This document shows, in pieces, positions 1 to 7,737 of a stretch of 11,823 nt of DNA. The notes below the pieces were generated by a model, which was not told where the DNA came from, ran no database searches, and worked only from the letters and a program-made list of their open reading frames with translations. Made by a program: the position numbers and the translations under genes. Within the stretch, counting starts at the first letter, position 1; every line of letters starts with the position of its first letter. This DNA comes from Gammaproteobacteria bacterium (lineage in GTDB: Bacteria; Pseudomonadota; Gammaproteobacteria; Burkholderiales; Burkholderiaceae_C), in contig JASGCH010000023.1 in assembly GCA_030054245.1 (NCBI GenBank), positions 1-11,823 on the forward strand, given 5' to 3'.

Positions 1-516
1 CCCAGAATCTCCCATCGGTTTTGCCAATGGTGCATCAGAGGCCATCGTAGTTAAATGCGGACCACCCAATTCCTCCATTTTAGAATCCGTGTTGAGCTCG
101 GCGTTAGGCTCTTTATGGGGTGGTTTTAAATGATCTATTTGATTTTGGATATGGGCTACACCTGCACTACTAGGACTAGGAATCGCGAATTGGCGTACCT
201 TTTTAATAGTCGTAACTTTGACTTGATGACTCTCGCCTTTAGTTCCGGTAACCACTTGGCTATGCGTGGTTTTTTTATTGATGCTGATTTTATTAGTACT
301 AGCACGGGTAGAAGATAGAGTGCCCGATAATGAAGGTTCAACTCTGGTTGATAAACGAGGTTTTTTCAGAAAATCTAGCAACTTGATCTTAGCTTCTTCA
401 GAAAGATAATCTTGATCCTGATTCTTGGTGACCCCCACCGACGCTAACTGATCTCGAAGCTCAGGAATAGGAATCCCCATTTTTTTGGCAAAGTCAGCAA
501 CGGTTATACGCTCCAT
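1..516 (-). CDS. infB: Translation initiation factor IF-2, N-terminal part (partial)
   Basis: This is the start of IF-2, the GTPase that brings initiator fMet-tRNA to the 30S ribosome. The frame is open from the ATG at 516 to the window edge (172 codons), so only the N-terminal region is present and the G domain lies outside. The product begins MERITVADFAKKMGIP, followed by a predicted small helical IF2_N-type domain (about residues 1-50, ending near SEEAKIKLLDFLKK). After that comes a polar Ser/Thr/Lys-rich linker, as usual ahead of the GTPase part. A good ribosome binding site (AAGAGGA) lies about 7 bases before the ATG. The gene starts 25 bases after the nusA stop, in the conserved order rimP-nusA-infB. 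Identification rests on the N-terminal domain and on gene order. Confidence 0.93.
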   Translation of the reverse strand, partial: MERITVADFAKKMGIPIPELRDQLASVGVTKNQDQDYLSEEAKIKLLDFLKKPRLSTRVEPSLSGTLSSTRASTNKISINKKTTHSQVVTGTKGESHQVKVTTIKKVRQFAIPSPSSAGVAHIQNQIDHLKPPHKEPNAELNTDSKMEELGGPHLTTMASDAPLAKPMGDSG

Positions 517-541
517 TTAGTTTCCTCTTTTATACTTAGAA

Positions 542-2011
542 CTATCTTAATCCTCTTGCTTCCAGAATCAATGCACCAGCGTCCTCTTCACTTTGTCCAG
601 TCATTTCCATCAACTCATCCACCGCCAATTCTGCTAAATCGGTGCGGGTCAGAATGCCACTATTCAATAAAACCTCTTGAATTTCTGGATTCATCAAATG
701 TAATGAATAAAGGCTCTCTTGTTTATTTAAACTTTCTGCTGTTTTAATTTGTAAATTTAACAAAGCGTCGCGTGCTCGAATTTTTAATTCATTCAGGATA
801 TTCTCATCAAAATCTTTCATCTCCATCATTTCTTCCAAGGGTACATAAGCCACGGATTCTAAACTGTTGAATCCTTCATCTATAAGAGTTATCGCAACAT
901 CTTCATCGACATCCAGCTGTTCCATCAATAACCATTTAGCTTGCTCCAATTCAGACTTTTGCTTCTGTTCTTCGGCAGAAGCTTCAGCTATATTAATTTT
1001 CCAACCAGTCAACTTATAAGCTAAACTCACATTCAGACCATTTTTACCAATGGCGTTAGCTAAATTTTCATCGTCAACTATCGCCTCAACAGTATTATTC
1101 TCTTCATTGATCACTAGGCTTTTCACAACAGCAGGAGATAACGCACGAATGATGAATTTTACTAGGTCTGGGTCCCAAACCACTATATCGACTCTCTCAC
1201 CACCTAACTCCTTAGATACTGCATTAACCCTCGACCCTTTCACGCCCACACAAGTACCAACGGGATCGATTTTTTTGTCTTGTGAATAGACTGCCAGTTT
1301 GGCGCGCACCCCTGGTTCGCGTGCACAAGCTTTAATTTCCAAAAGTCCCTGATTAATTTCAGGTACAACTTCTTTAAAAAGTTCAACCATAAACTGCGGA
1401 TCAGTCCTTGACAACTCAATGGGAGACTTGTAGTTTGTTTTATCAATCTTCACCAAATAGGCCTTAAATTTATCACCCTCCCTAAAATTTTCGTGAGGTA
1501 ACAAATCTTTTCGTGACACACGAGTTTCTAACTTTCCTTTCTCTACCACAATATCACGGCGATCGACATACTTCACATTGCCAACAAATATAGTTTCTCC
1601 TTTTTTGGCAATTTCTTCCACCACCATAATTTTTTCTTCATCACGCAACTTTCCGTTGGTGCGGTGCCGAATATCAGACACGGACAATTTATCTAAATGA
1701 ATGCTATCCAACGGTTTTACAATGTATTCTCCCACATTAATGTTAGGATTTATCTCAATGGCGTCTGAATAGATTTCTTCTGCATCTGGGTGTTGTAAGC
1801 CCGCGGCATCTTCAACTACCAACCAACGCCTAGAAATAGTATGTTCACCAGTATCCCTATTGATTTCCACTTTAATATCGGCCTCTTGATCAGAAAAAAC
1901 TTTCTTCGCGGCTTGAGCGATAGAATCCTCTAAAGCTACAAATACCCTTTCTTTGTCGATGCTTCTTTCTCTAGCAATTGAATCTATAAAAATCAATGTA
2001 TTTCTACTCAT
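542..2011 (-). CDS. nusA: Transcription termination/antitermination factor NusA
   Basis: NusA binds RNA polymerase and nascent RNA and modulates pausing, intrinsic termination and antitermination. The 489 residues show the proteobacterial architecture: N-terminal polymerase-binding domain (about 1-130), S1 domain (about 138-200), KH1 with GTCVGVKGSRV (252-262), KH2 with NAIGKNGLNV (319-328), and two C-terminal acidic repeats (about 363-415 and 435-485, the latter ending DAGALILEARGLR). The stretch KKIDPVGTCVGVKGSRVNAV and the ELGGERVDIV segment after it are near-invariant family sequence. The length is close to E. coli NusA (about 495). It lies 32 bases after rimP and 25 before infB, so it is almost certainly co-transcribed with both. 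An AGGAAA about 12 bases upstream supports the start. Confidence 0.97.
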   Translation of the reverse strand: MSRNTLIFIDSIARERSIDKERVFVALEDSIAQAAKKVFSDQEADIKVEINRDTGEHTISRRWLVVEDAAGLQHPDAEEIYSDAIEINPNINVGEYIVKPLDSIHLDKLSVSDIRHRTNGKLRDEEKIMVVEEIAKKGETIFVGNVKYVDRRDIVVEKGKLETRVSRKDLLPHENFREGDKFKAYLVKIDKTNYKSPIELSRTDPQFMVELFKEVVPEINQGLLEIKACAREPGVRAKLAVYSQDKKIDPVGTCVGVKGSRVNAVSKELGGERVDIVVWDPDLVKFIIRALSPAVVKSLVINEENNTVEAIVDDENLANAIGKNGLNVSLAYKLTGWKINIAEASAEEQKQKSELEQAKWLLMEQLDVDEDVAITLIDEGFNSLESVAYVPLEEMMEMKDFDENILNELKIRARDALLNLQIKTAESLNKQESLYSLHLMNPEIQEVLLNSGILTRTDLAELAVDELMEMTGQSEEDAGALILEARGLR

Positions 2012-2043
2012 TTTGGTACTATTTCCTAATTACAATTTAATGG

Positions 2044-2577
2044 TTAGCCAACAAAACGATCTTCTGCGAGCTTAGCTTTATCTAGGTCTAACCAAGAAAA
2101 TTCAATAAATTTTGGGTCTTTGAAAGGCTCCCATTTGCTAATTTTTCGTTTCTTTTTCAGCAAAATTTTATTTTCTAGCAACTCCAGAGTCCATTTATCC
2201 GTAGTAGCTTCTATCTTGCCAAGACGACCAAAATATTTTCTTTGCAGATTAGGTTCATTCGCTAATGCTGGTGTAGATTTTAAAACTATTTCCACAAAGC
2301 ACCCGCAAAACCTATTGAGGTCTTGTGCCGATCTGAGGGGTCGATCTAATCCAGGAGAGGAGACTTCCAATTGACGGTACTCTACTTCCTCAACCTCAAG
2401 GACGGTTTGTAATTGGTGGGTTACCTTTTCACAGTCAACTACTTGTACAGACTGACCCGCTTGACCATTTTTGATATCAATAAAAACTCTCAATACTCCG
2501 CCACTACCCCATTCGGTATCAATCAATTCGTATCCTAGACCCTCTATTGTAGCCCTTATCAATTCACTTTTCACCAT
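2044..2577 (-). CDS. rimP: Ribosome maturation factor RimP
   Basis: RimP is a cytoplasmic factor for late assembly of the 30S subunit. The 177-residue product has the family hallmark LEVSSPGLDRPLRS in the middle and a C-terminal SH3-like part ending FSWLDLDKAKLAEDRFVG. The tail EFSWLDLDKAKL resembles betaproteobacterial RimP, which is longer than the E. coli protein (about 150). It is the first gene of the rimP-nusA-infB operon. The ATG at 2577 has no clear Shine-Dalgarno sequence. An extended -10-like TGCTAAAAT on the minus strand (2598-2590) lies so close that the mRNA leader would be only a few bases, if that site is used. Confidence 0.95.
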   Translation of the reverse strand: MVKSELIRATIEGLGYELIDTEWGSGGVLRVFIDIKNGQAGQSVQVVDCEKVTHQLQTVLEVEEVEYRQLEVSSPGLDRPLRSAQDLNRFCGCFVEIVLKSTPALANEPNLQRKYFGRLGKIEATTDKWTLELLENKILLKKKRKISKWEPFKDPKFIEFSWLDLDKAKLAEDRFVG

Positions 2578-2705
2578 AATTCGTACTTTATTTTAGCATT
2601 TCTTACCTAAATTACTTTTATCGTTGGCAAACTAGCGGTAGGTGATGAGTTGCCCATGGCCCACGACCTACCCCAATAGGTGGCATAATCCGCCCAATGT
2701 ACATT
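2578..2705 (-). promoter_or_regulatory. Short gap between thiolase and rimP: possible rimP promoter and hairpin
   Basis: This gap should carry the promoter of rimP-nusA-infB unless the operon is read from the thiolase gene. The only promoter-like element I see is an extended -10, TGCTAAAAT on the minus strand (2598-2590), with no good -35 at normal spacing. An inverted repeat GGTAGGT (2637-2643) with ACCTACC (2666-2672) could form a weak stem just after the thiolase stop. It has no T-run, so a terminator role is unproven. Confidence 0.25.
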
Positions 2706-3902
2706 TTACACTCTCTCTAAAAGCATAGCTAGTCCCTGTCCAACCCCCACACACAAAGACACAATAGCAAGCTTTTTATTTTCCATGACCAGTTGGTACA
2801 TCGCCGTCGTAGCTAACCGTGCGCCGCTCGCTCCTAAAGGATGCCCCAAAGCTATAGCTCCGCCGTTGGGATTAACGCGAATATCATGAGGATCAAGCCC
2901 TAATCCCTGCAAAACAGCCAATACTTGTACGGCAAAAGCCTCATTAATCTCTATGATATCTATTTGATCCAGCGTAAGTTTTTGTTGAGCCAATAACTTA
3001 TGAATGGCTGGAACTGGACCAAATCCCATAATCCTTGGCTCAACCCCAGCTGAGGTCATCCCCAAAATCCTGACCTTAGGTATCAGTGCATGATCTTTTA
3101 TAGCCTTTTCATTCGCCAGAACGAGGGCACAAGCTCCATCATTAATGCCACTTGAATTTCCTGCGGTAACGCTACCTGTGGCATGAACGATAGGTCTTAG
3201 CTTGGCTAAGGATGATAGACTGGTTAGGCGAGGGTGCTCGTCTAAAGTGATTTCAGTAACTTCTTGGTTACCGACTGGCACCGGTACGATTTCGTGCTGA
3301 AAGAAACCACTCTTTAAGGCTCTTTGCACTTTTTGTTGGCTCAATAAAGCAAACGCATCTTGTTGATCCCTACTTATACCATATATTTGAGCTAAATTTT
3401 CAGCGGTTTCAGGCATGGAATCCACCCCATACATAGCTTGCATTTTAGGGTTAATAAATCTCCAGCCAATGGTCGTATCAAATAAATTGACATTTCGAGC
3501 AAAGGCCTGATCTGCCTTTCCCATCACTAGGGGTGCCCGACTCATACTCTCCACACCTCCAGCGATCACCAAGTTCATTTCTCCACAACGAATGGCTCTG
3601 TGTGCATAGCCAACAGCTTCCAAGCCAGACGCACACAAGCGATTGACTGTCACCCCTGGCACAGAATAGTTGATACCCGATAACAAGCCAGCCATGCGCG
3701 CCACATTTCTATTATCTTCTCCCGCTTGATTAGCGCATCCCAAAACGAGTTCATCCAGCTGATCCCAATCGACTTGTGGATTTCGTTTAACCAATGCCCT
3801 AATCGCCATCGAAGCCAAATCATCTGTTCGCACAGAACTCAAAGTACCCGCGTACTTACCAAAAGGTGTACGCAACGCGTCACAAATATAAGCATAAACC
3901 AT
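2706..3902 (-). CDS. pcaF: Thiolase, 3-oxoadipyl-CoA thiolase (PcaF/PaaJ) type
   Basis: This is a degradative thiolase of 398 residues (PcaF is about 400). The nucleophile Cys90 sits in NRLCASGL, the NEAF motif is at 320-323, His354 is in ALGHPLGASG and Cys384 is in SLCVGVGQG, so the active site looks intact. GCANQAGEDNRNVARM (55-70), FDTTIGWRF (141-149) and DSMPETAEN (161-169) are typical of the beta-ketoadipyl-CoA thiolase subgroup more than of plain acetoacetyl-CoA thiolases. The expected reaction is 3-oxoadipyl-CoA + CoA to succinyl-CoA + acetyl-CoA. This would serve the benzoyl-CoA epoxidation pathway, whose reductase BoxA is encoded at 10158-11441. A role in general beta-oxidation or acetoacetyl-CoA metabolism is possible. 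AGGGA ahead of the ATG supports the start. The gene is not part of a catabolic cluster here; it lies upstream of rimP. Confidence 0.87.
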   Translation of the reverse strand: MVYAYICDALRTPFGKYAGTLSSVRTDDLASMAIRALVKRNPQVDWDQLDELVLGCANQAGEDNRNVARMAGLLSGINYSVPGVTVNRLCASGLEAVGYAHRAIRCGEMNLVIAGGVESMSRAPLVMGKADQAFARNVNLFDTTIGWRFINPKMQAMYGVDSMPETAENLAQIYGISRDQQDAFALLSQQKVQRALKSGFFQHEIVPVPVGNQEVTEITLDEHPRLTSLSSLAKLRPIVHATGSVTAGNSSGINDGACALVLANEKAIKDHALIPKVRILGMTSAGVEPRIMGFGPVPAIHKLLAQQKLTLDQIDIIEINEAFAVQVLAVLQGLGLDPHDIRVNPNGGAIALGHPLGASGARLATTAMYQLVMENKKLAIVSLCVGVGQGLAMLLERV

Positions 3903-4318
3903 TTTGTTTCCCTAAAATTTTCCTACTTCCCACTTCTTCCATCAAAATATTACCACGCCCCCCCTAGCTCCATTTACCCAACCAGATAGCGGTAGCCCGC
4001 TTTGAACCCAAGGTACCACTTTCTCCCTTAAAGAAAAGATCGTTGCACCATCATGATAAGACACAGCGCACACAACCAGTAGAATTTACAGAGTTTTCAT
4101 CTAAGAGTGAATCGCATAACACAGTCCTTGAGGAACTAGTGCCCAATGCCAGACAATTGTAGCATACACTAGCCTATACCTTGATCAAGATGGTTATACT
4201 TTTATCCACAATATAGATATGGACATCCTACATTCGGTATAAAACTCACCTTACAATAGGAACTAGGTGGCAATTGGCTACAACTTGAACTTCTTTTCTT
4301 GTTAATAAAGGGGACTTT
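3903..4318. other. Divergent intergenic region between thiolase and Tim44-like gene
   Basis: No gene could be supported in these 416 bases. The region must hold the leftward promoter for the thiolase and a rightward one for the Tim44-like gene, but I found no -35/-10 pair good enough to call. TATACT near 4195 and TATAAA near 4220 are -10-like only. A small inverted repeat AGCGG/CCGCT lies near 3986-4000. At 4036-4053 there is AAGATCGTTGCACCATCA, a degenerate match to the end of the repeat family found around rpoH. A GGTTCAAA-like string on the minus strand near 4010 has no tRNA arms around it. Confidence 0.5.
4036..4053 (+). repeat. Degenerate fragment of the AAGACTGTTGCACC repeat family
   Basis: The segment AAGATCGTTGCACCATCA differs at about three positions from the family end AAGACTGTTGCACCATCG seen at 8804. 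It has no closing inverted arm, so it may be a decayed copy or a chance match. Confidence 0.35.
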
Positions 4319-5278
4319 ATGATTAAAATTATCTGCTCGGTTATTATGCTTTCGTTATTTGTTTTACCAGCTTCGGCGAAAAGATTAGGGGGTGGAAAAA
4401 ATTTAGGGACACCTTCACCGACAAACTCTAGTGTTCAGAGAACTGCCCCACCAACCAACCCAGCGACTACCAATCCAACGACTAACCCAAGTGCCGCGGC
4501 CAATCCAGCGGCCAATGTAGCCGGATCAGCTGCTAAAAAATCTTTGTTGGGTGGTCTGCTAGGTGGACTAGTCGCTGGTGCCGCTCTCGCTTGGTTAGCC
4601 CATAGTTTAGGGATAGGAGAGGGTTTGTTACAAGCCCTGCTATTTGGAGTGCTCATATTGTTGGCGGTCGCTGTCATTCGGGCATTTTTGATGCGCCGTG
4701 CGCAAACCAAAGCCTCTAACCTTGGGACGGATCCAAACTATGCTTTTAGCGGTGCTTCGTACGGTACTTCCTCGCGCCCCGTGTCGGTTGACTCACAGAA
4801 TCCAGCTTATAAGGCAGATTTAAACCCTAGTCCGTCCTCGAGCCTTAACCCGTCAGCGAGTCTTAATACCTCCCCCAGTCCTAGTCCATCCTCATTAAGC
4901 TCTGAACTCAATGTGCCGGCTTTTCTTGAAAATGCAAAAATTCATTTTCGCAAACTACAAAAAGCTTGGGATATCGCGGATATAAACCAATTAAAAGACT
5001 TACTCAGCGAAGTGATGTTAGCCGAAATCCAATTTCAAATTGAAGAGAGAAACGGTAAAGCCAATCACACGGAAATTCTAGAACTTCACGCTGAATTTGT
5101 CGGCATTGATGACTTTGGCAACAACTATGTAGCTAGTGTGCGCTTTTCTGGTATCATCGTCGAAGAAGTAGCTGAAGGACCCAAGCAGTTTTCTGAAGTA
5201 TGGACTATGACCAAACCTAGATCAGGTGAAACTGGTTGGTTGGTTTCTGGCATTCAAAACGAGTCTCCTAAAAAATAG
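4319..5278 (+). CDS. Tim44-like domain membrane protein
   Basis: The function of this 319-residue protein in bacteria is not established; it is a betaproteobacterial-type membrane protein with a Tim44-like domain. The order is: signal peptide (1-20, ending LPASA before KRLGGG), a Pro/Thr/Asn/Ala-rich stretch (31-70), a glycine-zipper-like hydrophobic segment (about 76-96), a second hydrophobic segment (about 103-124) closed by RAFLMRR, a Ser/Pro low-complexity linker (about 165-195), and the Tim44-like domain (about 196-313). That domain contains AFLENAKIHFRKLQKAWD, then a beta-rich half with EVWTMTKPRSGETGWLVSGIQ. This suggests an inner-membrane anchor with a soluble domain. A strong ribosome binding site (AAAGGGG) lies about 8 bases before the ATG. 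It may be transcribed with leuD 94 bases downstream, but no functional link to leucine synthesis is known to me. Confidence 0.85.
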   Translation: MIKIICSVIMLSLFVLPASAKRLGGGKNLGTPSPTNSSVQRTAPPTNPATTNPTTNPSAAANPAANVAGSAAKKSLLGGLLGGLVAGAALAWLAHSLGIGEGLLQALLFGVLILLAVAVIRAFLMRRAQTKASNLGTDPNYAFSGASYGTSSRPVSVDSQNPAYKADLNPSPSSSLNPSASLNTSPSPSPSSLSSELNVPAFLENAKIHFRKLQKAWDIADINQLKDLLSEVMLAEIQFQIEERNGKANHTEILELHAEFVGIDDFGNNYVASVRFSGIIVEEVAEGPKQFSEVWTMTKPRSGETGWLVSGIQNESPKK

Positions 5279-5372
5279 CGAGTTCTGGCTGTATTGATTA
5301 AAAAACTTGTGCGTTGGGTCATAACTGCCCGGTTTGCGATGCAGGAGTCCGTACCTAATTTCATGCTATTTT

Positions 5373-6026
5373 ATGCAAAAATTTACTTCTCACAGTGGTT
5401 TGGTGGCGGTTATCCATAGAGACAATATTGATACCGACGCCATAATACCCAAACAATTCTTAAAATCTATCAAAAAAACCGGATTTGGTGATTATTTGTT
5501 TGATGCTTGGCGTTATTTGGATGTAGGGTACCCTGGGCAAGACTGTAAAACTCGGCCTATCAATCCAGATTTTGTTTTAAATCTCCCAGAGTACAAAGAA
5601 GCTAGCATTTTGGTGGTGGGTAGCAATTTTGGCTGTGGCTCCTCGCGTGAGCACGCCCCTTGGGCTATTCTGCAATATGGAATTAGGGTGGTCATCAGCT
5701 CTAGTTTTGCAGATATTTTTTACAATAATTCTTTAAAAAATGGATTATTACCCATCACTTTGCCGGATTCTACCCTACAAGAGCTCAGGTCATGGGTAGC
5801 GTCAACGCCGGGATTTAGAATAACCATTGATTTGGAAAACAACTCCATTTTGTTACCTTCTGGCAAACAATTTGCTTTTCAGCTACCGGCTTTTCAAAGG
5901 GAATGTATCCTCAATGGTTGGGATGATATTGGTCTAACGCTTGCCCATCAAGACAAAATTAAAGCGTTTGAAAAGCAATATTTTCAAAAATTTCCTTGGT
6001 TAGCCGAGACACCTAGTAGCGTATAA
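5373..6026 (+). CDS. leuD: 3-isopropylmalate dehydratase small subunit
   Basis: LeuD pairs with LeuC to isomerise 2-isopropylmalate to 3-isopropylmalate in leucine biosynthesis; the iron-sulfur cluster is on LeuC. The 217-residue product carries the family motifs NIDTDAIIPKQFLKSI (18-33), SNFGCGSSREHAPWA (84-98), SFADIFYNNSLKNGLLPI (111-128) and GWDDIGLTL (182-190). I chose the ATG at 5373 because homologues begin M-x-KFTxHxGLVA. An upstream in-frame ATG at 5334 would add 13 residues of non-family sequence. There is no clear Shine-Dalgarno before 5373; an AGGAG at 5343-5347 is too far away, so the exact start is slightly uncertain. leuB follows 24 bases later. leuC is not upstream, where it usually lies. 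Confidence 0.95.
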   Translation: MQKFTSHSGLVAVIHRDNIDTDAIIPKQFLKSIKKTGFGDYLFDAWRYLDVGYPGQDCKTRPINPDFVLNLPEYKEASILVVGSNFGCGSSREHAPWAILQYGIRVVISSSFADIFYNNSLKNGLLPITLPDSTLQELRSWVASTPGFRITIDLENNSILLPSGKQFAFQLPAFQRECILNGWDDIGLTLAHQDKIKAFEKQYFQKFPWLAETPSSV

Positions 6027-6050
6027 CCGATAACCCATCCTTAATCAAAG

Positions 6051-7124
6051 ATGCAAAAAAAAATAGCTGTATTGGCAGGTGATGGAATTGGTCCCGAAAT
6101 TATGAGGCAAGCACTCAAAGTTCTTCGATACTTAAACCTAGATTTACAGATTGAAGAAGGCTTAGTAGGGGGTGCCGCCTATCAAGTATTTGGTCATCCG
6201 CTACCTAAAAAAACTCTAGACATGGTATCTACCTGTGATGCTATTTTGTTTGGTGCTGTAGGTGATTGGCAATACGATGCTTTACCCAGAGAACTTCGAC
6301 CGGAACAAGCCATTCTGGGATTGCGTAAAGCTTTTGGTTTATATGCTAATTTACGCCCAGCTGTGTGCTACTCAGCATTGGCAAGTTCTTCTACACTAAA
6401 ACCCGAGCTTATCTCCAATTTAAATCTACTCATCATTCGAGAACTTACCGGAGATGTGTATTTTGGCACCCCTAGGGGTCTGCGTCCATCCCCTGATGGT
6501 GAGTTTCCAGGTGCCCAAGAAGGCTTTGACACCATGCGTTATAGCCAACCAGAAATTGCAAGAATTGCACACACTGCTTTTAAGGCCGCACGCTTACGAA
6601 AAAATCAACTAACGAGTGTGGATAAAGCCAATGTATTAGAGTCTTCTGGTTTATGGCGATCCGTAATGTCAGAAATAGCTCTACAGTATCCGGATGTGGC
6701 TTTGAACCACATATATGTGGACAACGCGGCCATGCAATTGGTAAAAAACCCTCGTAGTTTTGATGTCATTGTAACGGGCAATCTTTTTGGCGATATTTTG
6801 TCTGACCTTGCTTCTATGTTAACCGGCTCGATTGGTATGTTGCCTTCAGCCTCTTTAAACCAACATTCTTTTGGTTTGTATGAGCCTATCCATGGTAGTG
6901 CTCCAGATATTGCGAATAAAAATATAGCCAACCCTCTAGCCACTATTTTAAGTATGGCGCTGATGTTTCGCTATAGCCTAGCTATGGATGAAGTCGCCGT
7001 ACGCATAGAAAAAGCGGTAAATCAAGTCTTGGCCAAAAATATTCGTACGGTCGATATCAACAACACCGCCCATCCAAGTGTCAGCACTGAAGAAATGGGG
7101 GATGCTGTAGTCGCTCATCTATGA
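6051..7124 (+). CDS. leuB: 3-isopropylmalate dehydrogenase
   Basis: LeuB oxidises and decarboxylates 3-isopropylmalate to 2-oxoisocaproate with NAD+, the third step of leucine synthesis, in the cytoplasm. The 357 residues match the usual length. Visible are LAGDGIGPEI (8-17), LRKAFGLYANLRPA (91-104) with substrate-binding arginines, RELTGDVYFG (130-139) with the catalytic Tyr137, SVDKANVLESSGLWR (189-203) with Lys192, VDNAAMQL (223-230), and the isocitrate/isopropylmalate dehydrogenase signature around NLFGDILSDLASMLTGS (244-260) with Asp248 and Asp252. EPIHGSAPDIA (278-288) belongs to the NAD+-binding side. It is co-directional and closely spaced with leuD, so the two are likely co-transcribed. 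Downstream begins a repeat block. Confidence 0.97.
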   Translation: MQKKIAVLAGDGIGPEIMRQALKVLRYLNLDLQIEEGLVGGAAYQVFGHPLPKKTLDMVSTCDAILFGAVGDWQYDALPRELRPEQAILGLRKAFGLYANLRPAVCYSALASSSTLKPELISNLNLLIIRELTGDVYFGTPRGLRPSPDGEFPGAQEGFDTMRYSQPEIARIAHTAFKAARLRKNQLTSVDKANVLESSGLWRSVMSEIALQYPDVALNHIYVDNAAMQLVKNPRSFDVIVTGNLFGDILSDLASMLTGSIGMLPSASLNQHSFGLYEPIHGSAPDIANKNIANPLATILSMALMFRYSLAMDEVAVRIEKAVNQVLAKNIRTVDINNTAHPSVSTEEMGDAVVAHL

Positions 7125-7158
7125 GTAAATGGGTTAGCTAACCAAAATTAGCCGACTA

Positions 7159-7398
7159 AAGACTATTGCATCGACGGCTGGTGCCGCTCGGTGAGCTGTC
7201 AAAGTACAAGGCTTGCGCGCGCACCACGCCACCAGCTTCATTTCCGAAGATGATCATGGTGGGCGCTCCCAGTCTCGCATATTGAGTCTATGCGAGACTG
7301 GGAGCAAAAGCGCAATGGATAGCACAACGAACTTAAGCACCTACATAACGCAGTAATTTGTGTAACCGCGGCACCACAGCCGTCGGTGCAACAGTCTT
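7159..7398 (-). mobile_element. MITE-like composite repeat, copy A
   Basis: This 240-bp element is bounded by imperfect terminal inverted repeats, AAGACTATTGC (7159-7169) and GCAACAGTCTT (7388-7398). Both ends are bordered by CTA (7156-7158 and 7399-7401), which could be a target-site duplication. Read on the minus strand it has the same order of modules as copy B at 9050-9289: family end, a module containing GGTTACAC ... AAATTACTGCGTTATGTAGG, and then a module containing CTTCGGAAATGAAGC ... TTGTACTTTGA ... CACCGAGCGGCACCAGCC. It also contains a perfect 17-bp stem-loop at 7265-7305. It encodes no transposase, so any movement would need help in trans. I do not recognise the family. Confidence 0.65.
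7265..7305. repeat. Perfect 17-bp inverted repeat (stem-loop) inside copy A
   Basis: GCTCCCAGTCTCGCATA (7265-7281) is followed by a 7-base loop and its exact reverse complement (7289-7305). No T-run follows on either strand, so it is not a classical terminator. One arm matches, imperfectly, the GCTCCTGATCTCGCA end of the 87-bp unit at 9063-9149 (that stretch is at 9135-9149). The hairpin therefore looks like that unit end duplicated head to head. Confidence 0.9.
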
Positions 7399-7446
7399 CT
7401 AGATGGTATCCACTAAAATTCTCCTATGGCTGGCACCTCTGATTGA

Positions 7447-7481
7447 AAGATCATTGCACCAGCCGTCGGTGCAACAGTCTT
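7447..7481. repeat. Solo imperfect hairpin of the repeat family
   Basis: AAGATCATTGCACC (7447-7460), loop AGCCGTC, then GGTGCAACAGTCTT (7468-7481). The inner 7 bp and outer 4 bp pair, with three non-matching positions between them. It is the same design as the perfect solo hairpin at 10096-10138. It lies in the rpoH upstream region, about 80 bases ahead of the proposed promoter. Confidence 0.75.
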
Positions 7482-7563
7482 ACTAATGGTGTTATACTAT
7501 CAGTATGGTTATCAACCACCCAGTGCGCTACTCAAATCGCCATGGAGTGATCATTTTGCGCCC

Positions 7564-7592
7564 CTTGAAGTTCATGTTTTACGACCTATATA
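7564..7592 (+). promoter_or_regulatory. Putative rpoH promoter, sigma-32-like with sigma-70 overlap
   Basis: CTTGAA (7564-7569), 15 bases, then CCTATATA (7585-7592). This resembles the heat-shock sigma-32 pattern (CTTGAAA, a spacer of about 14, CCCCATnT). The same bases also read as a sigma-70 site, TTGAAG (7565-7570) and TATATA (7587-7592) with a 16-base spacer. The -10 lies in a 12-bp palindrome, CCTATATATAGG. Transcription from here would leave a leader of about 135 bases before rpoH. This was read by eye. Confidence 0.5.
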
Positions 7593-7737
7593 TAGGGTTA
7601 TGTAGATGTCCGTCCATTGTCATTCTAACATTCTAAATACGGCGAAGATGGCTACCTCGTAATCGAGCTATAAAATGGCTCGGTGGTGGTTGGTTCCCCC
7701 AATCTTCTAATGATATTCTTTTAAGCGAGAAAAACAA

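Larger units (their letters stand above)
7125..7737. other. Repeat-rich intergenic region between leuB and rpoH
   Basis: I see no gene in this 613-base gap. It holds a short palindrome GGTTAGCTAACC (7132-7143), the composite repeat element at 7159-7398, an imperfect family hairpin at 7447-7481, and then about 240 bases of non-repetitive DNA that carry the likely rpoH promoter (7564-7592) and leader. There is no classical terminator with a T-run after leuB; the element itself may provide transcript ends. Confidence 0.7.

Noticed and set aside
130..341. Short frames on both strands at 130-341
   Set aside because: They lie within the infB coding frame, which has clear IF2_N similarity and is open across the region.
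3985..4030. Possible tRNA remnant (GGTTCAAA on the minus strand)
   Set aside because: The flanking bases do not pair as a T arm and no other cloverleaf arms or CCA end can be found.
5334..5372. Longer leuD start at 5334
   Set aside because: The extra 13 residues (MRCRSPYLISCYF) are not family-like, while the ATG at 5373 gives the usual LeuD N-terminus.
7265..7305. Rho-independent terminator for leuB
   Set aside because: The stem is very strong but is followed by AAAA on the plus strand and by no T-run on the other, and it lies about 140 bases beyond the stop inside a repeat element.
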